NCBI GenBank assembly: GCA_002721175.1
Contig: PBJR01000012.1
Span: 81,850 to 139,678 of the forward strand
DNA: 57,829 nucleotides
Reading direction: 5' to 3'
Source: Flavobacteriaceae bacterium
GTDB taxonomy: Bacteria; Bacteroidota; Bacteroidia; Flavobacteriales; Flavobacteriaceae
Shown: one piece after another, positions 9,622 through 18,537 of the stretch
How the letters are laid out: every line of letters starts with the position of its first letter
Position numbering within the stretch: the first letter of the stretch is position 1
Position numbers and translations under genes: made by a program
Notes under the pieces: model-generated
The model's database searches: none
What the model saw: the letters and a program-made list of their open reading frames with translations, nothing else
Told to the model about the DNA's origin: nothing

Positions 9622-11106
9622 ATGAAAAGAAATTTAATTTATTCGATTATAGTATTCTCATTAATCTTTGTGGGTTGTTCTAAAGATTTTTTAGACCCTG
9701 TCCGCAATACTAGCGTTCTTACAGCCGAGGATTTATCAGATTACGCTGATGTAAATCCTGCACTGGTTGAAGGAACATTAGAGGGTATCGCAAGTTTCAT
9801 GATCCAAGATTTCGGTGTTACCGGATCTAGGCATTATGACTTTGGTCACAAAGGTGTAGACATTTGGTCTGACATGGTAACTGGTGATATGGCGTTATCA
9901 GCTAGTGCATATGGTTGGTACAATAATACTTCTAACCTAGTTTGTACTGTTGATTTCACAAGAGAGGAAAACAGAATTATATGGGATTACCTCTATAGAA
10001 TTGTTAGCCTTTCTAACAGTGTTATAGAAACAGCTGGTGGAAATGACGCTGTTCCAGAAATTGGTTCAGATCAGGCTAAAATTTTGGGCCAAGCAAAAGC
10101 CTCTAGGGCTTATGGTTATTGGTATCTAGCTCAGTTATTTCAACCTAAGTATGACCCAGCTCAACCAATTCTCCCATACTATGATGGAGAAACGATTGAG
10201 ACTGCTAAAGTACCTGCATCTCAAATCTATGACTTAATTGTCAGCGATTTAAATGATGCTATAGCCTTCCTCGACGGTTATGTCCGAGCTGACAAGAGCA
10301 AAATTGACAAAACAGTCGCACAAGGTCTATTAGCTTATGTGTACGCTGGTATGGGTAATTATGCTGATGCTAAAACAATGGCTGATGCAGTTATCAATGC
10401 TGGCTATCCAGTAACATCAACTGGAGAGCTTGCTTACCCAGGTGCTGGATCCGGATTTAACAACGTTAACACACCATCTTGGATCTGGGGATTCGATTTA
10501 ACTGAAGAACTTGGTCACCAACTTATAGATTGGTGGGGGCAAATGGATTGTTTCACTTACAGCTACGCTTGGGCAGGAGACTATAAGTCTATTGATGATG
10601 CTCTTTATGCACAAATGGAAAGCGATGATGTGAGATTAACACAATATGGAACAGGAACCGGTGCATTGCAACCAATTGGAAAATTCTTTGATCCAAACAG
10701 AACAATTGGTGGTCAATATATTATCACAACAGATTTGATTTTCATGAGATCTGATGAGTTCCACTTATTGAGCGCTGAATGTGCTGCAAGGCTAGGAAAT
10801 GATGCTGCTGCACAAGCTACAATGGCCAATTTGTTATCTAACAGATCTGCAACTTCTGCAGCTGCTGTAAGTTCACTTTCTGGTCAAGCACTAATTGATT
10901 TCATTTATCTTCAAACAAGATTAGAACTTTGGGGAGAAGGAAAATCATATTTTGCAATGAAGCGTAACGAGGCAACGGTAACAAGAGGTACAAATCACGT
11001 GTTCCGTGCTGGAGAAACTTTCGTTTACGATCAAGACGAAATGTCATTCCAGATTCCACAGAGCGAGATTAACAACAACCCTAGTATAACTGATCAGAAC
11101 CAATAA
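9622..11106 (+). CDS. SusD/RagB-family nutrient-binding outer-membrane lipoprotein
   Basis: Surface lipoprotein of 494 aa that forms the lid on the SusC channel. The lipobox LIFVGC places the lipidated cysteine at residue 19, followed by SKDFLDP, a common SusD start. The helical TPR-like SusD fold is indicated by ILGQAKASRAYGYWYLAQLF (residues about 155-175) and by the C-terminal FHLLSAECAARLGN, RLELWGEGKSYFAMKRNEA and FQIPQSEINNNP motifs of the RagB/SusD family. It is co-transcribed with the SusC gene upstream and a small lipoprotein gene downstream. Ligand not identifiable. Confidence 0.95.
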   Translation: MKRNLIYSIIVFSLIFVGCSKDFLDPVRNTSVLTAEDLSDYADVNPALVEGTLEGIASFMIQDFGVTGSRHYDFGHKGVDIWSDMVTGDMALSASAYGWYNNTSNLVCTVDFTREENRIIWDYLYRIVSLSNSVIETAGGNDAVPEIGSDQAKILGQAKASRAYGYWYLAQLFQPKYDPAQPILPYYDGETIETAKVPASQIYDLIVSDLNDAIAFLDGYVRADKSKIDKTVAQGLLAYVYAGMGNYADAKTMADAVINAGYPVTSTGELAYPGAGSGFNNVNTPSWIWGFDLTEELGHQLIDWWGQMDCFTYSYAWAGDYKSIDDALYAQMESDDVRLTQYGTGTGALQPIGKFFDPNRTIGGQYIITTDLIFMRSDEFHLLSAECAARLGNDAAAQATMANLLSNRSATSAAAVSSLSGQALIDFIYLQTRLELWGEGKSYFAMKRNEATVTRGTNHVFRAGETFVYDQDEMSFQIPQSEINNNPSITDQNQ

Positions 11107-11132
11107 ATTGTTATTAATTTAAAACTAAGAAG

Positions 11133-11936
11133 ATGAAAACAAAAAATTATTTAATCCCGTTCTCTACCTTTTTACTCCTAGCTTTCAGTTTACTGTTTGT
11201 TGGTTGTGAGGACGAGGTAAACGACAATAATTATCTCTCTAGCAGCTTTGTTTCGTTCAGTTATGACCAAACAGTTGCAATGCCAGAAGGAGAAACCGAA
11301 GTTGTAGATGTTCCAGTTTTTGCGTCTACCCCTTCAAGTGTCGATAGAACAATGGATGTGTATATTGATGCATCTAGTACATTAGACCCTGCTAACTACA
11401 GTGCGCCTAGTACAGTAACAATACCTGCTGGATCCACTCAAGGAAACATGCAAGTTGTTGTTACTAACAGTCCTAATATAGGATTTGGAGGTGCCACGAT
11501 TGTTTTGGGTATGACAGCCCAAGCTGGGGTTGATCAACCTACAACATTTTCAGGGAGCGCGGAAGCTGGTACACTTAGCGTAACTACTAACTTGATGACC
11601 ATTACTGCTAAAACTCTTTGCGAGGACAACCAGGTCGTGATGGAATTCACACTAGACCCATGGCCAGAAGAACTTTACTGGTGGCTTCTAGATGAGACAG
11701 GTACTGTAGTTGCTTCAATTGGTACGTATGCTTTATATGCTAACCCATATGCAGGGCTCGCTTCTGGAACTGTAGTCGTTGAAGAGATATGTATCCCAAG
11801 TGGAACATACACTTTAGAAATCTATGATGACTATGGAGATGGCGGTGGTCCAATTACAGTAACGAGTGGAGGTGTAACCTTATTCTCAACTGACGGAGCA
11901 TTCGGAAGCTTTACTTCAGTAACATTCACACTGTAG
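11133..11936 (+). CDS. Putative surface lipoprotein in the SusCD operon (SusE-like position)
   Basis: Lipoprotein of 267 aa with a lipobox ending at Cys25 (LLFVGC) followed by acidic EDEVNDN, which favours surface display in Flavobacteriia. Residues about 35-150 look like an immunoglobulin or Calx-beta-like sandwich (VSFSYDQTVAMPEGE..., VTIPAGSTQGNM). The C-terminal part (about 158-267) has paired cysteines and the motif YTLEIYDDYGDGGGP, seen in many secreted Bacteroidota proteins. It sits 26 bp behind SusD and directly before a terminator, the place where SusE/F-type accessory binding proteins occur. Function by position only; not an enzyme as far as I can see. Confidence 0.75.
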   Translation: MKTKNYLIPFSTFLLLAFSLLFVGCEDEVNDNNYLSSSFVSFSYDQTVAMPEGETEVVDVPVFASTPSSVDRTMDVYIDASSTLDPANYSAPSTVTIPAGSTQGNMQVVVTNSPNIGFGGATIVLGMTAQAGVDQPTTFSGSAEAGTLSVTTNLMTITAKTLCEDNQVVMEFTLDPWPEELYWWLLDETGTVVASIGTYALYANPYAGLASGTVVVEEICIPSGTYTLEIYDDYGDGGGPITVTSGGVTLFSTDGAFGSFTSVTFTL

Positions 11937-11953
11937 GTATTTAACACAGATTT

Positions 11954-11986
11954 AAAAAAACCGGCATAATATTTGCCGGTTTTTTT
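11954..11986 (+). terminator. Rho-independent terminator of the SusCD operon
   Basis: A perfect 13-bp inverted repeat (AAAAAAACCGGCA / TGCCGGTTTTTTT) with a 7-nt loop TAATATT lies 18 bp after the lipoprotein stop. The GC core plus T-run is a textbook intrinsic terminator and separates the SusCD operon from the following peptidase gene. Confidence 0.92.
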
Positions 11987-11989
11987 ATT

Positions 11990-11997
11990 TACATTTG
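11990..11997 (+). promoter_or_regulatory. -7 element for the subtilase-like gene
   Basis: TACATTTG fits TAnnTTTG perfectly and lies 22 bp before the ATG at 12020, immediately after the terminator. No convincing TTG box at the usual distance was found; the nearest lies inside the terminator with a 14-nt spacer. Confidence 0.5.
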
Positions 11998-12019
11998 TTT
12001 CTGTAAATAATTATAAACT

Positions 12020-14008
12020 ATGAAAAAAATTATATTTTTTGTATCCCTGGTATCATTTAGTCTCTGTTTTAGCCAGACTCGTGAACAAAGAGATAAAATC
12101 TTAAAAGATTATGATACCAATGCAATAAATAGCCTTTTAGAGGAAATCAATGCTTATGAATTTAGTAAGCAAGAGCGAATAAATAATTATTTATTATTAA
12201 ATCCTGATAAACAAAAAGAATTGCTAAAAAATGAAAAATTGTTTATTCTCCATGATATTTTAGATGACAAACCAATATATATTTCAAGTGATAATCGTGA
12301 AAGTGCTTTTAGTATAAAAACTAACACCTTGTACCCAGGTGGTGATCTAGGTCTTAATTTAGAAGGAGAAAACATGATATTGGGTGTTTGGGAGACTGGA
12401 GGTCATGGTCGCCCAACCCATGTTGAGTTTACAAATAGCGATGGGACTTCTAGAGTTTCTTTAGGTGACGCAACTACTCCAAATATTGGTTTCCATGCAG
12501 CGCATGTAGCTGGAACTGTTGGAGCAAATGGGGTAAATATTTCTGCAAAAGGCATGGCACCAAAATCATCAATAGTTGCTTATAATTCATCAAGTGATAG
12601 TTCTGAAACTGTAAATGAACATTTATTGTCTGGAATGCTAGTAACTAATCATTCATATGGAGTTTACCTTTACGTTGACGGGGAACAAAATGTACCAGAT
12701 TGGTACCCTGGTTGTTATATTAACGAGAGTGTAACAATTGATAACGCTCTTTACAACAATCCCTATCTGTTAAGAGTATTTTCGGCAGGAAATTCTGGAA
12801 CGGAAAGTTACTCTAATGGACTTGGACCAGGCTTAGACAAATTAACTGCTGGAAAAACGAACAAAAATGGAATTATCGTTGCCAATGCTAATATTGGAGT
12901 TCAAAGCACTCCTTTTGGTATGACAATAACTGGAGCCTCTTTAGCCCCCTCAAGCAGCCAAGGTCCAACAGATGATGGAAGAATTAAGCCAGATATCGCT
13001 GCACGCGGAACTAACGTTTACTCATGTGCAGATGATTCAGACACATCATATGGAACAGCAACTGGTACATCAATGGCAGCACCAAGCGCATCGGGAACAA
13101 TTTTACTTTTACAAGAACATTATAACAATACCTTTGGTGAATTTATGAAATCATCAACAGTGAAAGCATTAGTCTGCCATACGGCAACTGACGATGCAGA
13201 CAACGATAATGTTACAGCAATTCCATACCCAGGACCAGATCCTTTTTGGGGATGGGGCCTACTTAATGCTGAGCTTGCTGCGCAAACTATAAACAACTCA
13301 GGTTCTGGTTCTTCAATAATAGAAGAAAACACTTTAAATAACGGAGAAACTTATTCAATCACGGTTAATGTGTCCGATTCTCAAAAATTAATGGCAACAT
13401 TATGCTGGACAGATAGAGCTGGTAATAGTCAATACGGATTATTAAATAGTGCTACCCCAGTATTAGTAAATGATTTAGATCTAAGGATTACCAATAGCTT
13501 AGGTAATGAATTCCTGCCTTGGAAATTGGATTTACAAAATTTGCCGTATGCCATCAAGGGTGATAATATAGTTGACGTGATTGAGCGAGTGGAAGTAGAC
13601 ATACCATCTGCTGGAGAATATACAATAACAATATCACATAAAGGAAACTTAACAATTCCTGGAAATGGGCCTGGTGGGAATGGAGGAATTGGACCACAAG
13701 ACTACTCTTTAGTAGTAACAGGTGCTAATATGACATTGTCAAATCCAGAAAATAATCCTATGGGGCTTTTAATATGGCCAATACCTTCAAAAAATGTTCT
13801 CAACTTTCAATACATGCTGAAAAACTCTAATAATTCTTCTATTTCATTGCTTGATATCCATGGACGCCTGGTTCATCAGATAAGTCCAAATACAAATAAT
13901 AACTTAATAAAAGGTAGTATCGACACATCCAGTTTTAGTAAAGGAATGTATGTGTTAAGTATAGAACAAGGAAACAAAATTTTTAAGAAAAAAGTAATAT
14001 TACAATAA
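12020..14008 (+). CDS. T9SS-secreted S8 (subtilisin-like) family protein with altered triad
   Basis: Secreted subtilase-family protein, 662 aa. Signal peptide 1-19 (ends CFSQ), N-terminal prodomain-like region to about 110, S8 domain about 118-420, a beta domain, and a C-terminal type A T9SS sorting domain (about 585-662, with WPIPSKNVLNF and GMYVLSIEQGNK). His162 (AAHVAGT), Asn258 (FSAGNSG) and Ser351 (GTSMAAP) match the catalytic His, oxyanion Asn and catalytic Ser. The position of the catalytic Asp is Glu125 (GVWETGG). Activity may therefore be reduced, or this may be a subfamily trait. It follows the SusCD operon but has its own promoter element, so a shared role in protein degradation is only suggested. 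Confidence 0.88.
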   Translation: MKKIIFFVSLVSFSLCFSQTREQRDKILKDYDTNAINSLLEEINAYEFSKQERINNYLLLNPDKQKELLKNEKLFILHDILDDKPIYISSDNRESAFSIKTNTLYPGGDLGLNLEGENMILGVWETGGHGRPTHVEFTNSDGTSRVSLGDATTPNIGFHAAHVAGTVGANGVNISAKGMAPKSSIVAYNSSSDSSETVNEHLLSGMLVTNHSYGVYLYVDGEQNVPDWYPGCYINESVTIDNALYNNPYLLRVFSAGNSGTESYSNGLGPGLDKLTAGKTNKNGIIVANANIGVQSTPFGMTITGASLAPSSSQGPTDDGRIKPDIAARGTNVYSCADDSDTSYGTATGTSMAAPSASGTILLLQEHYNNTFGEFMKSSTVKALVCHTATDDADNDNVTAIPYPGPDPFWGWGLLNAELAAQTINNSGSGSSIIEENTLNNGETYSITVNVSDSQKLMATLCWTDRAGNSQYGLLNSATPVLVNDLDLRITNSLGNEFLPWKLDLQNLPYAIKGDNIVDVIERVEVDIPSAGEYTITISHKGNLTIPGNGPGGNGGIGPQDYSLVVTGANMTLSNPENNPMGLLIWPIPSKNVLNFQYMLKNSNNSSISLLDIHGRLVHQISPNTNNNLIKGSIDTSSFSKGMYVLSIEQGNKIFKKKVILQ

Positions 14009-14064
14009 AGGAGTAATAGTATAAACCTTTATTTTAATATCTATTTTGGTACCGTTAATAAATA

Positions 14065-14793
14065 ATGGAAAAAGAAGCTAAACTTTATGGAATAAGAGCG
14101 ATAATTGAGGCTATTAAATCGGAAAAATCGATAGATAAAGTTTTTTTACAAAAAGGATTAAGCGGAAATCTTTTTAAAAGTTTAGAAAGTTTGATAAGAG
14201 AAAAGAAGCTAAACCATAGCTACGTCCCAATTGAAAAATTGAATCGTTTCACAAAGAAAAATCATCAAGGGGCTGTTGCTGAGATAGCGCCAATTAAATT
14301 TTATGATTTAGATTACTTATTATCAATAAAAAAAAAGAATCCCCTGTACCTTATTCTTGATCAGATTAATGATGTTAGAAATTTTGGTGCTATAGCCAGA
14401 ACAGCTGAGTGCTGTGGAGTTGATGGAATAGTAATACAAAATAAAGGAAGTGCTCGAGTTAATGGTGACTCGATTAAAACAAGTGCTGGGGCTATCTTCA
14501 ATTTACCTATTTGTAAGGTGAGTAATATAAAAGATGCAATATATTATTTTCAAGGTTCTGACATAAAAGTAATAGCTGCAACTGAAAAAACAGATAAAAC
14601 AATTTATAAAACCGATTTTTCCAAAGGGTGTGCTATTTTAATGGGATCAGAGGAAAAAGGAATTTCATCTTCAATACTTAATCTTGTCGACGAAAAAGCT
14701 AAAATTCCTATGGCTGGAAAAATAGAATCTTTAAATGTATCAGTTGCATGTGGTGCTTTTTTAAGCGAAGTTATGCGACAGCGAAATAAATAA
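14065..14793 (+). CDS. rlmB: 23S rRNA (guanosine-2'-O-)methyltransferase, TrmH/SpoU family
   Basis: SAM-dependent RNA 2'-O-methyltransferase with a SPOUT knot fold, 242 aa; the RlmB family methylates G2251 of 23S rRNA. An N-terminal substrate-binding domain (1-85, starting with LYGIRAIIEAI) precedes the three SpoU motifs: NDVRNFGAIARTAE (motif 1), ILMGSEEKGIS (motif 2) and IPMAGKIESLNVSVA (motif 3, knot). All are intact. The exact target guanosine is inferred from family resemblance. The gene stands alone between the peptidase gene and a convergent hypothetical gene only 2 bp away. Confidence 0.9.
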   Translation: MEKEAKLYGIRAIIEAIKSEKSIDKVFLQKGLSGNLFKSLESLIREKKLNHSYVPIEKLNRFTKKNHQGAVAEIAPIKFYDLDYLLSIKKKNPLYLILDQINDVRNFGAIARTAECCGVDGIVIQNKGSARVNGDSIKTSAGAIFNLPICKVSNIKDAIYYFQGSDIKVIAATEKTDKTIYKTDFSKGCAILMGSEEKGISSSILNLVDEKAKIPMAGKIESLNVSVACGAFLSEVMRQRNK

Positions 14794-14795
14794 TA

Positions 14796-15476
14796 CTATC
14801 GAATCAAAGGTTCCACAATCTTTGTGTTGCCCTGTACAAACTCACGAATCCATTTACTTCCGTTTCTATATACAATCCCTGGCAAATCTTCTATAATATA
14901 GATTCCTTCGTGGTTAGTTTTTTGAAGTGAGAATAATACAATCCCATTGCTATCCAAAATATTAAAGCCAAAGGTAGTTGGTTGTGTTAATATAGAATAA
15001 GATTTTTGAGTATTGACAACATTATCTTCCATGTCTTTGGGTGTGTAATAGTAATTTAAATCCGATATTGATTCGAAAGCTGACCTAATTGCCTGGTGAT
15101 ATGATTTTTTGAAGTCTTTTTCTCTTGAAACACCAATATCAGAACAAAAGACGATAATCCCCTTGCAATTTATAAATTGCAATTCTAATTTAGTTTGCAA
15201 TAAAGACTTTAACTTTTTGATATTCAAGTTCAATAGTAGGCAGGGGTCTAAGGCTAAATCGGTTGGATAATTTTTATTTTTCTCTACTATACTAAATCCA
15301 TTTTTTTTTAATAGGAAGGTAACTAAAGAGCTTATCTGATGTTCATCAACAATCTTCATAAAATCATATCGGTCAGAGACAGAAACATACTTGTATTGGT
15401 TTATGTCTGTTTGACAAATAAGTGATTTTTGAAAAAGGACTAGAATCAATAAAAAAAATATGTATCTACATTTCAT
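14796..15476 (-). CDS. Conserved secreted protein of unknown function
   Basis: Protein of 226 aa with a clear signal peptide (about 1-21, ending SLICQ), so exported to the periplasm or envelope. The mature part begins with a segment NQYKYVSVSDRYDF resembling a secreted family I recall as widespread in Flavobacteriia and lacking an assigned function. A second region, REKDFKKSYHQAIRSAFESI, looks helical. No catalytic motif or known domain was recognised. It ends 9 bp before the YjjG-like gene on the same strand is reached, so it is the downstream member of a probable two-gene unit. Confidence 0.7.
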   Translation of the reverse strand: MKCRYIFFLLILVLFQKSLICQTDINQYKYVSVSDRYDFMKIVDEHQISSLVTFLLKKNGFSIVEKNKNYPTDLALDPCLLLNLNIKKLKSLLQTKLELQFINCKGIIVFCSDIGVSREKDFKKSYHQAIRSAFESISDLNYYYTPKDMEDNVVNTQKSYSILTQPTTFGFNILDSNGIVLFSLQKTNHEGIYIIEDLPGIVYRNGSKWIREFVQGNTKIVEPLIR

Positions 15477-15485
15477 GTTTTATAT

Positions 15486-16175
15486 TTAGAAGTAATCTAA
15501 AAGTTCAGTAAGCTTTTTAATTGATATAGTTCCTTCAGGAATGTCATCATGATAATTAAAAATGATTGAGTCCATTCCAATATTTTTTGCTCCTAAAATA
15601 TCTGCTTCTAAATTATCGCCAATCATTACACTACTTTTTATTCGAGCACCAGCATTTATAAGAGCGAGCTCAAAAATTTTTGGGCTTGGCTTTTTTACGC
15701 CGGCCATTTCGGATGTTGTAGTTGTCTGAAAATATTTAGAAATACCTGACCTTTCGAGTTTTAATGTTTGAACTTCTTCGAATCCATTTGTAATAATATG
15801 TAAATTATATTTTGAACTCAAATAATCTAAAACTTGAGTTGTACCTTCAAACAAATGATTAAAGGTTGTTAAATATTTTATGTATTCATCTGAAATCATC
15901 TTAATTTTTTTTGATTCCATATCTATGCCTAATGAACTAAAGGTGTCCTCAAGCCGAGCAAATCTAAGACGTTCTTTTGTGATCTTTTGATTTCGATATT
16001 CCTTCCAGTAATTAAAATTAATCGGCTTATATTTTAATAGGAATGAGTCTAAATCGACAGATATTCCATACATACCAAATATCTTCTTGAAAGTCAAATC
16101 GGAATTTTTTTCAAAGTCCCACAAAGTGTGATCTAAATCGAAAAATAAATCACTTTTTTTACAAAAGTTTGCCAA
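15486..16175 (-). CDS. HAD-superfamily hydrolase, YjjG-like nucleotidase
   Basis: Haloacid-dehalogenase-type phosphatase, 229 aa, most like YjjG, which dephosphorylates non-canonical pyrimidine nucleotides. Motif I is FFDLDHTLWDFEKN with both catalytic aspartates, motif II is ITNGFEE, and motifs III/IV lie in KKPSPKIFELA and MIGDNLEADILGA. The only plausible start is a TTG at 16175, giving a few residues before motif I as in relatives. Cytoplasmic. It is followed 9 bp later by a secreted hypothetical gene, with no obvious functional link. Substrate specificity is inferred from family resemblance. Confidence 0.85.
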   Translation of the reverse strand: MANFCKKSDLFFDLDHTLWDFEKNSDLTFKKIFGMYGISVDLDSFLLKYKPINFNYWKEYRNQKITKERLRFARLEDTFSSLGIDMESKKIKMISDEYIKYLTTFNHLFEGTTQVLDYLSSKYNLHIITNGFEEVQTLKLERSGISKYFQTTTTSEMAGVKKPSPKIFELALINAGARIKSSVMIGDNLEADILGAKNIGMDSIIFNYHDDIPEGTISIKKLTELLDYF

Positions 16176-16221
16176 TGGAATTAAATTTTAATAGATACAT
16201 AAATATTTTTTTACAATAAAA

Positions 16222-17577
16222 TTACTTAACTATTGTTGTTATTAAATTGAAATCAAATCCAGCGAAATTACCAGAACTCATAAACAAAAGTGTCTTATTT
16301 ATATAGTTTTGATCTTTCAAAAAGTTTTGAAAAACCAAAGGATCTGTAATAACTGTTAGATTAGGATGTTTAAAAGATTGTAATATAAAGTCTTCAGGTA
16401 TTGGTGTCATTCCCTTTGCTTCTATTGAATCAATTGAGTAGAAGACTACAGCTGTGTCAGCTTTGTTCAAGGAATTTCCATATTGTTTTATAAAATTTAG
16501 GTTCAAGCTACTGAAAGTGTGGAGCTCTAAACAAACTAGTAGTGAATTACTTGGATATTGTAATTTAACAGCCTTTGTTGTGGCATCAACTTTACTGGGT
16601 GAATGAGCAAAATCTTTAAAAACGATTAATGATTCTGATTGAAAAATTTTTTCTAACCTCTTGCTAGCTCCTGGGAAAGTAGAAATCGCCTCAAAAAAAT
16701 CATTTTGATCTATCCCCATCTGCTGACAAATCCATTTTGCACCAGACAAGTTGTTTAAATTGTGAGAACCAAAAATTTCTAATGGTAAAGGGCCTTCGTC
16801 TGTCTCTAAATATGTTATGCCATTTTCAACAAAGTGAGCTGGAGTACCGTATGGAAACTTTCGAATCGATTTATTACTCATTGAAACTAGCTCAGCTACG
16901 TGTTTATCTTCCTCATTAAATGTTATACTACCACCGTCAACAATTGAAGTTATAAATTTTGAAAATTGATCCAAATAATTATCGAATGTTGGAAAGACAT
17001 TAATATGATCCCAAGCTATTCCACTTAATAATGCTATGTTTGGCTTGTAGTGATGAAATTTTGGACTCAAATCAATTGCAGAGCTCAGATATTCGTCTCC
17101 TTCTAAGAGAATAAAATCATTTTCATCTGTTAATTGAGCCATTATATCAAACCCTTCTAATTGAGCACCCAACATAAAATCACATGTTTTATCATAATAA
17201 TTCAAAACATGTAAAATCATAGCAGTGATAGTCGTTTTTCCATGACTGCCAGAAATTACTACACGTGTTTTATCTTTTGACTGTTCATAAATAAATTCAG
17301 GATATGAACAAATTTTTAGTCCCAACTTTTGGGCCTTTGATAACTCGGGGTTGCCTAATTTTGCATGCATGCCTAAAATAATAGCATCAATGTCTGGTGT
17401 TATCTTATCAGAATTCCAACCAATATTAGTAGGTAAAAGTCCAAAAGATCTCAATCTGCTTTTGGAGGGTTCATAAATATTATCGTCACTCCCACTTACC
17501 TCAAATCCCTTGAGATGTAAGGCAATAGCAATATTATGCATAGCAGCTCCTCCAATGGCAATGAAATGAACTTTCAT
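16222..17577 (-). CDS. mpl: Mur ligase family, UDP-MurNAc-tripeptide ligase (Mpl-like)
   Basis: ATP-dependent Mur ligase of 451 aa. The N-terminal Rossmann motif is HFIAIGGAAMHNIAIAL, which fits Mpl better than MurC (usually GIGGIGMS). The P-loop SGSHGKTTITAMI (about 108-120), EGDEYLSSAID and LSGIAWDHINVFP in the central domain and KDFAHSPSKVDATT in the C-terminal domain are all present. Mpl reattaches recycled tripeptide to UDP-MurNAc in the cytoplasm. MurC is the alternative, but no other murein synthesis gene is adjacent, which also favours Mpl. Neighbour genes give no further hint. Confidence 0.85.
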   Translation of the reverse strand: MKVHFIAIGGAAMHNIAIALHLKGFEVSGSDDNIYEPSKSRLRSFGLLPTNIGWNSDKITPDIDAIILGMHAKLGNPELSKAQKLGLKICSYPEFIYEQSKDKTRVVISGSHGKTTITAMILHVLNYYDKTCDFMLGAQLEGFDIMAQLTDENDFILLEGDEYLSSAIDLSPKFHHYKPNIALLSGIAWDHINVFPTFDNYLDQFSKFITSIVDGGSITFNEEDKHVAELVSMSNKSIRKFPYGTPAHFVENGITYLETDEGPLPLEIFGSHNLNNLSGAKWICQQMGIDQNDFFEAISTFPGASKRLEKIFQSESLIVFKDFAHSPSKVDATTKAVKLQYPSNSLLVCLELHTFSSLNLNFIKQYGNSLNKADTAVVFYSIDSIEAKGMTPIPEDFILQSFKHPNLTVITDPLVFQNFLKDQNYINKTLLFMSSGNFAGFDFNLITTIVK

Positions 17578-17619
17578 AAAAATTATTGTTTGAAGTAAAT
17601 ATACATCTTGATATTTAAC

Positions 17620-18522
17620 CTATCTCGCATTTCGCTTCAAAATTTGTTCTTTCTTTGATATTGCTATTTTGAATTTTGGGTTTATTTTTACAGCTCTATC
17701 AAGGCATCTAATAGCCATATTTATATCTTTGTTTTCCTCATAGATTTGTGAAAGATCATAATAAACTTTATCGAGTGAGAAACTGTCTTTCAAGCTATAA
17801 TTTTCTATGTAATTGTTTATAAAATTTATAGCTAATTCAGGTTGATCTGCGTATGAATTGTATGCAATTCCAACAAAATAATTGAGATTATTATTATGTG
17901 GTATACAGGATAAATTTTTTTTTAAACTGTTTTTGACACAATTTAAATTACTAATTAGATTTAATCCTTTAATTGAACTTTTTTTTGCGTTTTCAAAATT
18001 ATTATCAGCTTTAAAAAGATAAGCCTTTGCAAAATGGCCATTTATTGATGATAGTTTTTGTAATTTTATGGCATGTATCCACGCAACCTCTTCACTGCCA
18101 CCTAGTAAATAAGGTAACTGGGTGTAAAATTCAACAAGCACCCATTGAATTTCCAAACTTGATGGATCTAGCATTTCAGCTTTTTTTAATGACGCTTTAG
18201 CCAAATTTATATACTTTAAAGCCTTGTGTTTAGGCCCCTCCTTTGCCATCATTCCAACTGCTCCACCATATTTGAAATGGTAATTAGCTACTTTAGGCTT
18301 TTCAATTTTTGCTTTATAATAAAATTCAGCAGCCTTGCTCCAATTTCCAACAGAAACATATAAATCACCTAACTCTTCTAAAGCAATAAGATTATTAGGA
18401 TTTTTTTTTAATTGGCCTAACAATGATTTTTCACTCTCAGAAAATGAAATTATTTGATTTGATTGAGCAAACAAAAATGTGATATTAAATAATAAAAAAA
18501 GAACAAATATTTTTATTCGCAT
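17620..18522 (-). CDS. Secreted tetratricopeptide-repeat protein
   Basis: Exported protein of 300 aa. A signal peptide (about 1-20, ending LFAQ) is followed by tetratricopeptide-like helices: ALEELGDLYVSVGNWSKAA and FKYGGAVG near the N-terminus, and ELAINFINNYIE, VYYDLSQIYEEN and AIRCLDRAVKINPKFK near the C-terminus. TPR domains mediate protein-protein contacts, so an envelope scaffold role is possible. It follows obg on the same strand 15 bp later and may be co-transcribed with obg and adk. No enzyme motif seen. Confidence 0.75.
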   Translation of the reverse strand: MRIKIFVLFLLFNITFLFAQSNQIISFSESEKSLLGQLKKNPNNLIALEELGDLYVSVGNWSKAAEFYYKAKIEKPKVANYHFKYGGAVGMMAKEGPKHKALKYINLAKASLKKAEMLDPSSLEIQWVLVEFYTQLPYLLGGSEEVAWIHAIKLQKLSSINGHFAKAYLFKADNNFENAKKSSIKGLNLISNLNCVKNSLKKNLSCIPHNNNLNYFVGIAYNSYADQPELAINFINNYIENYSLKDSFSLDKVYYDLSQIYEENKDINMAIRCLDRAVKINPKFKIAISKKEQILKRNAR

Positions 18523-18537
18523 AAAATTTTAAATTAA

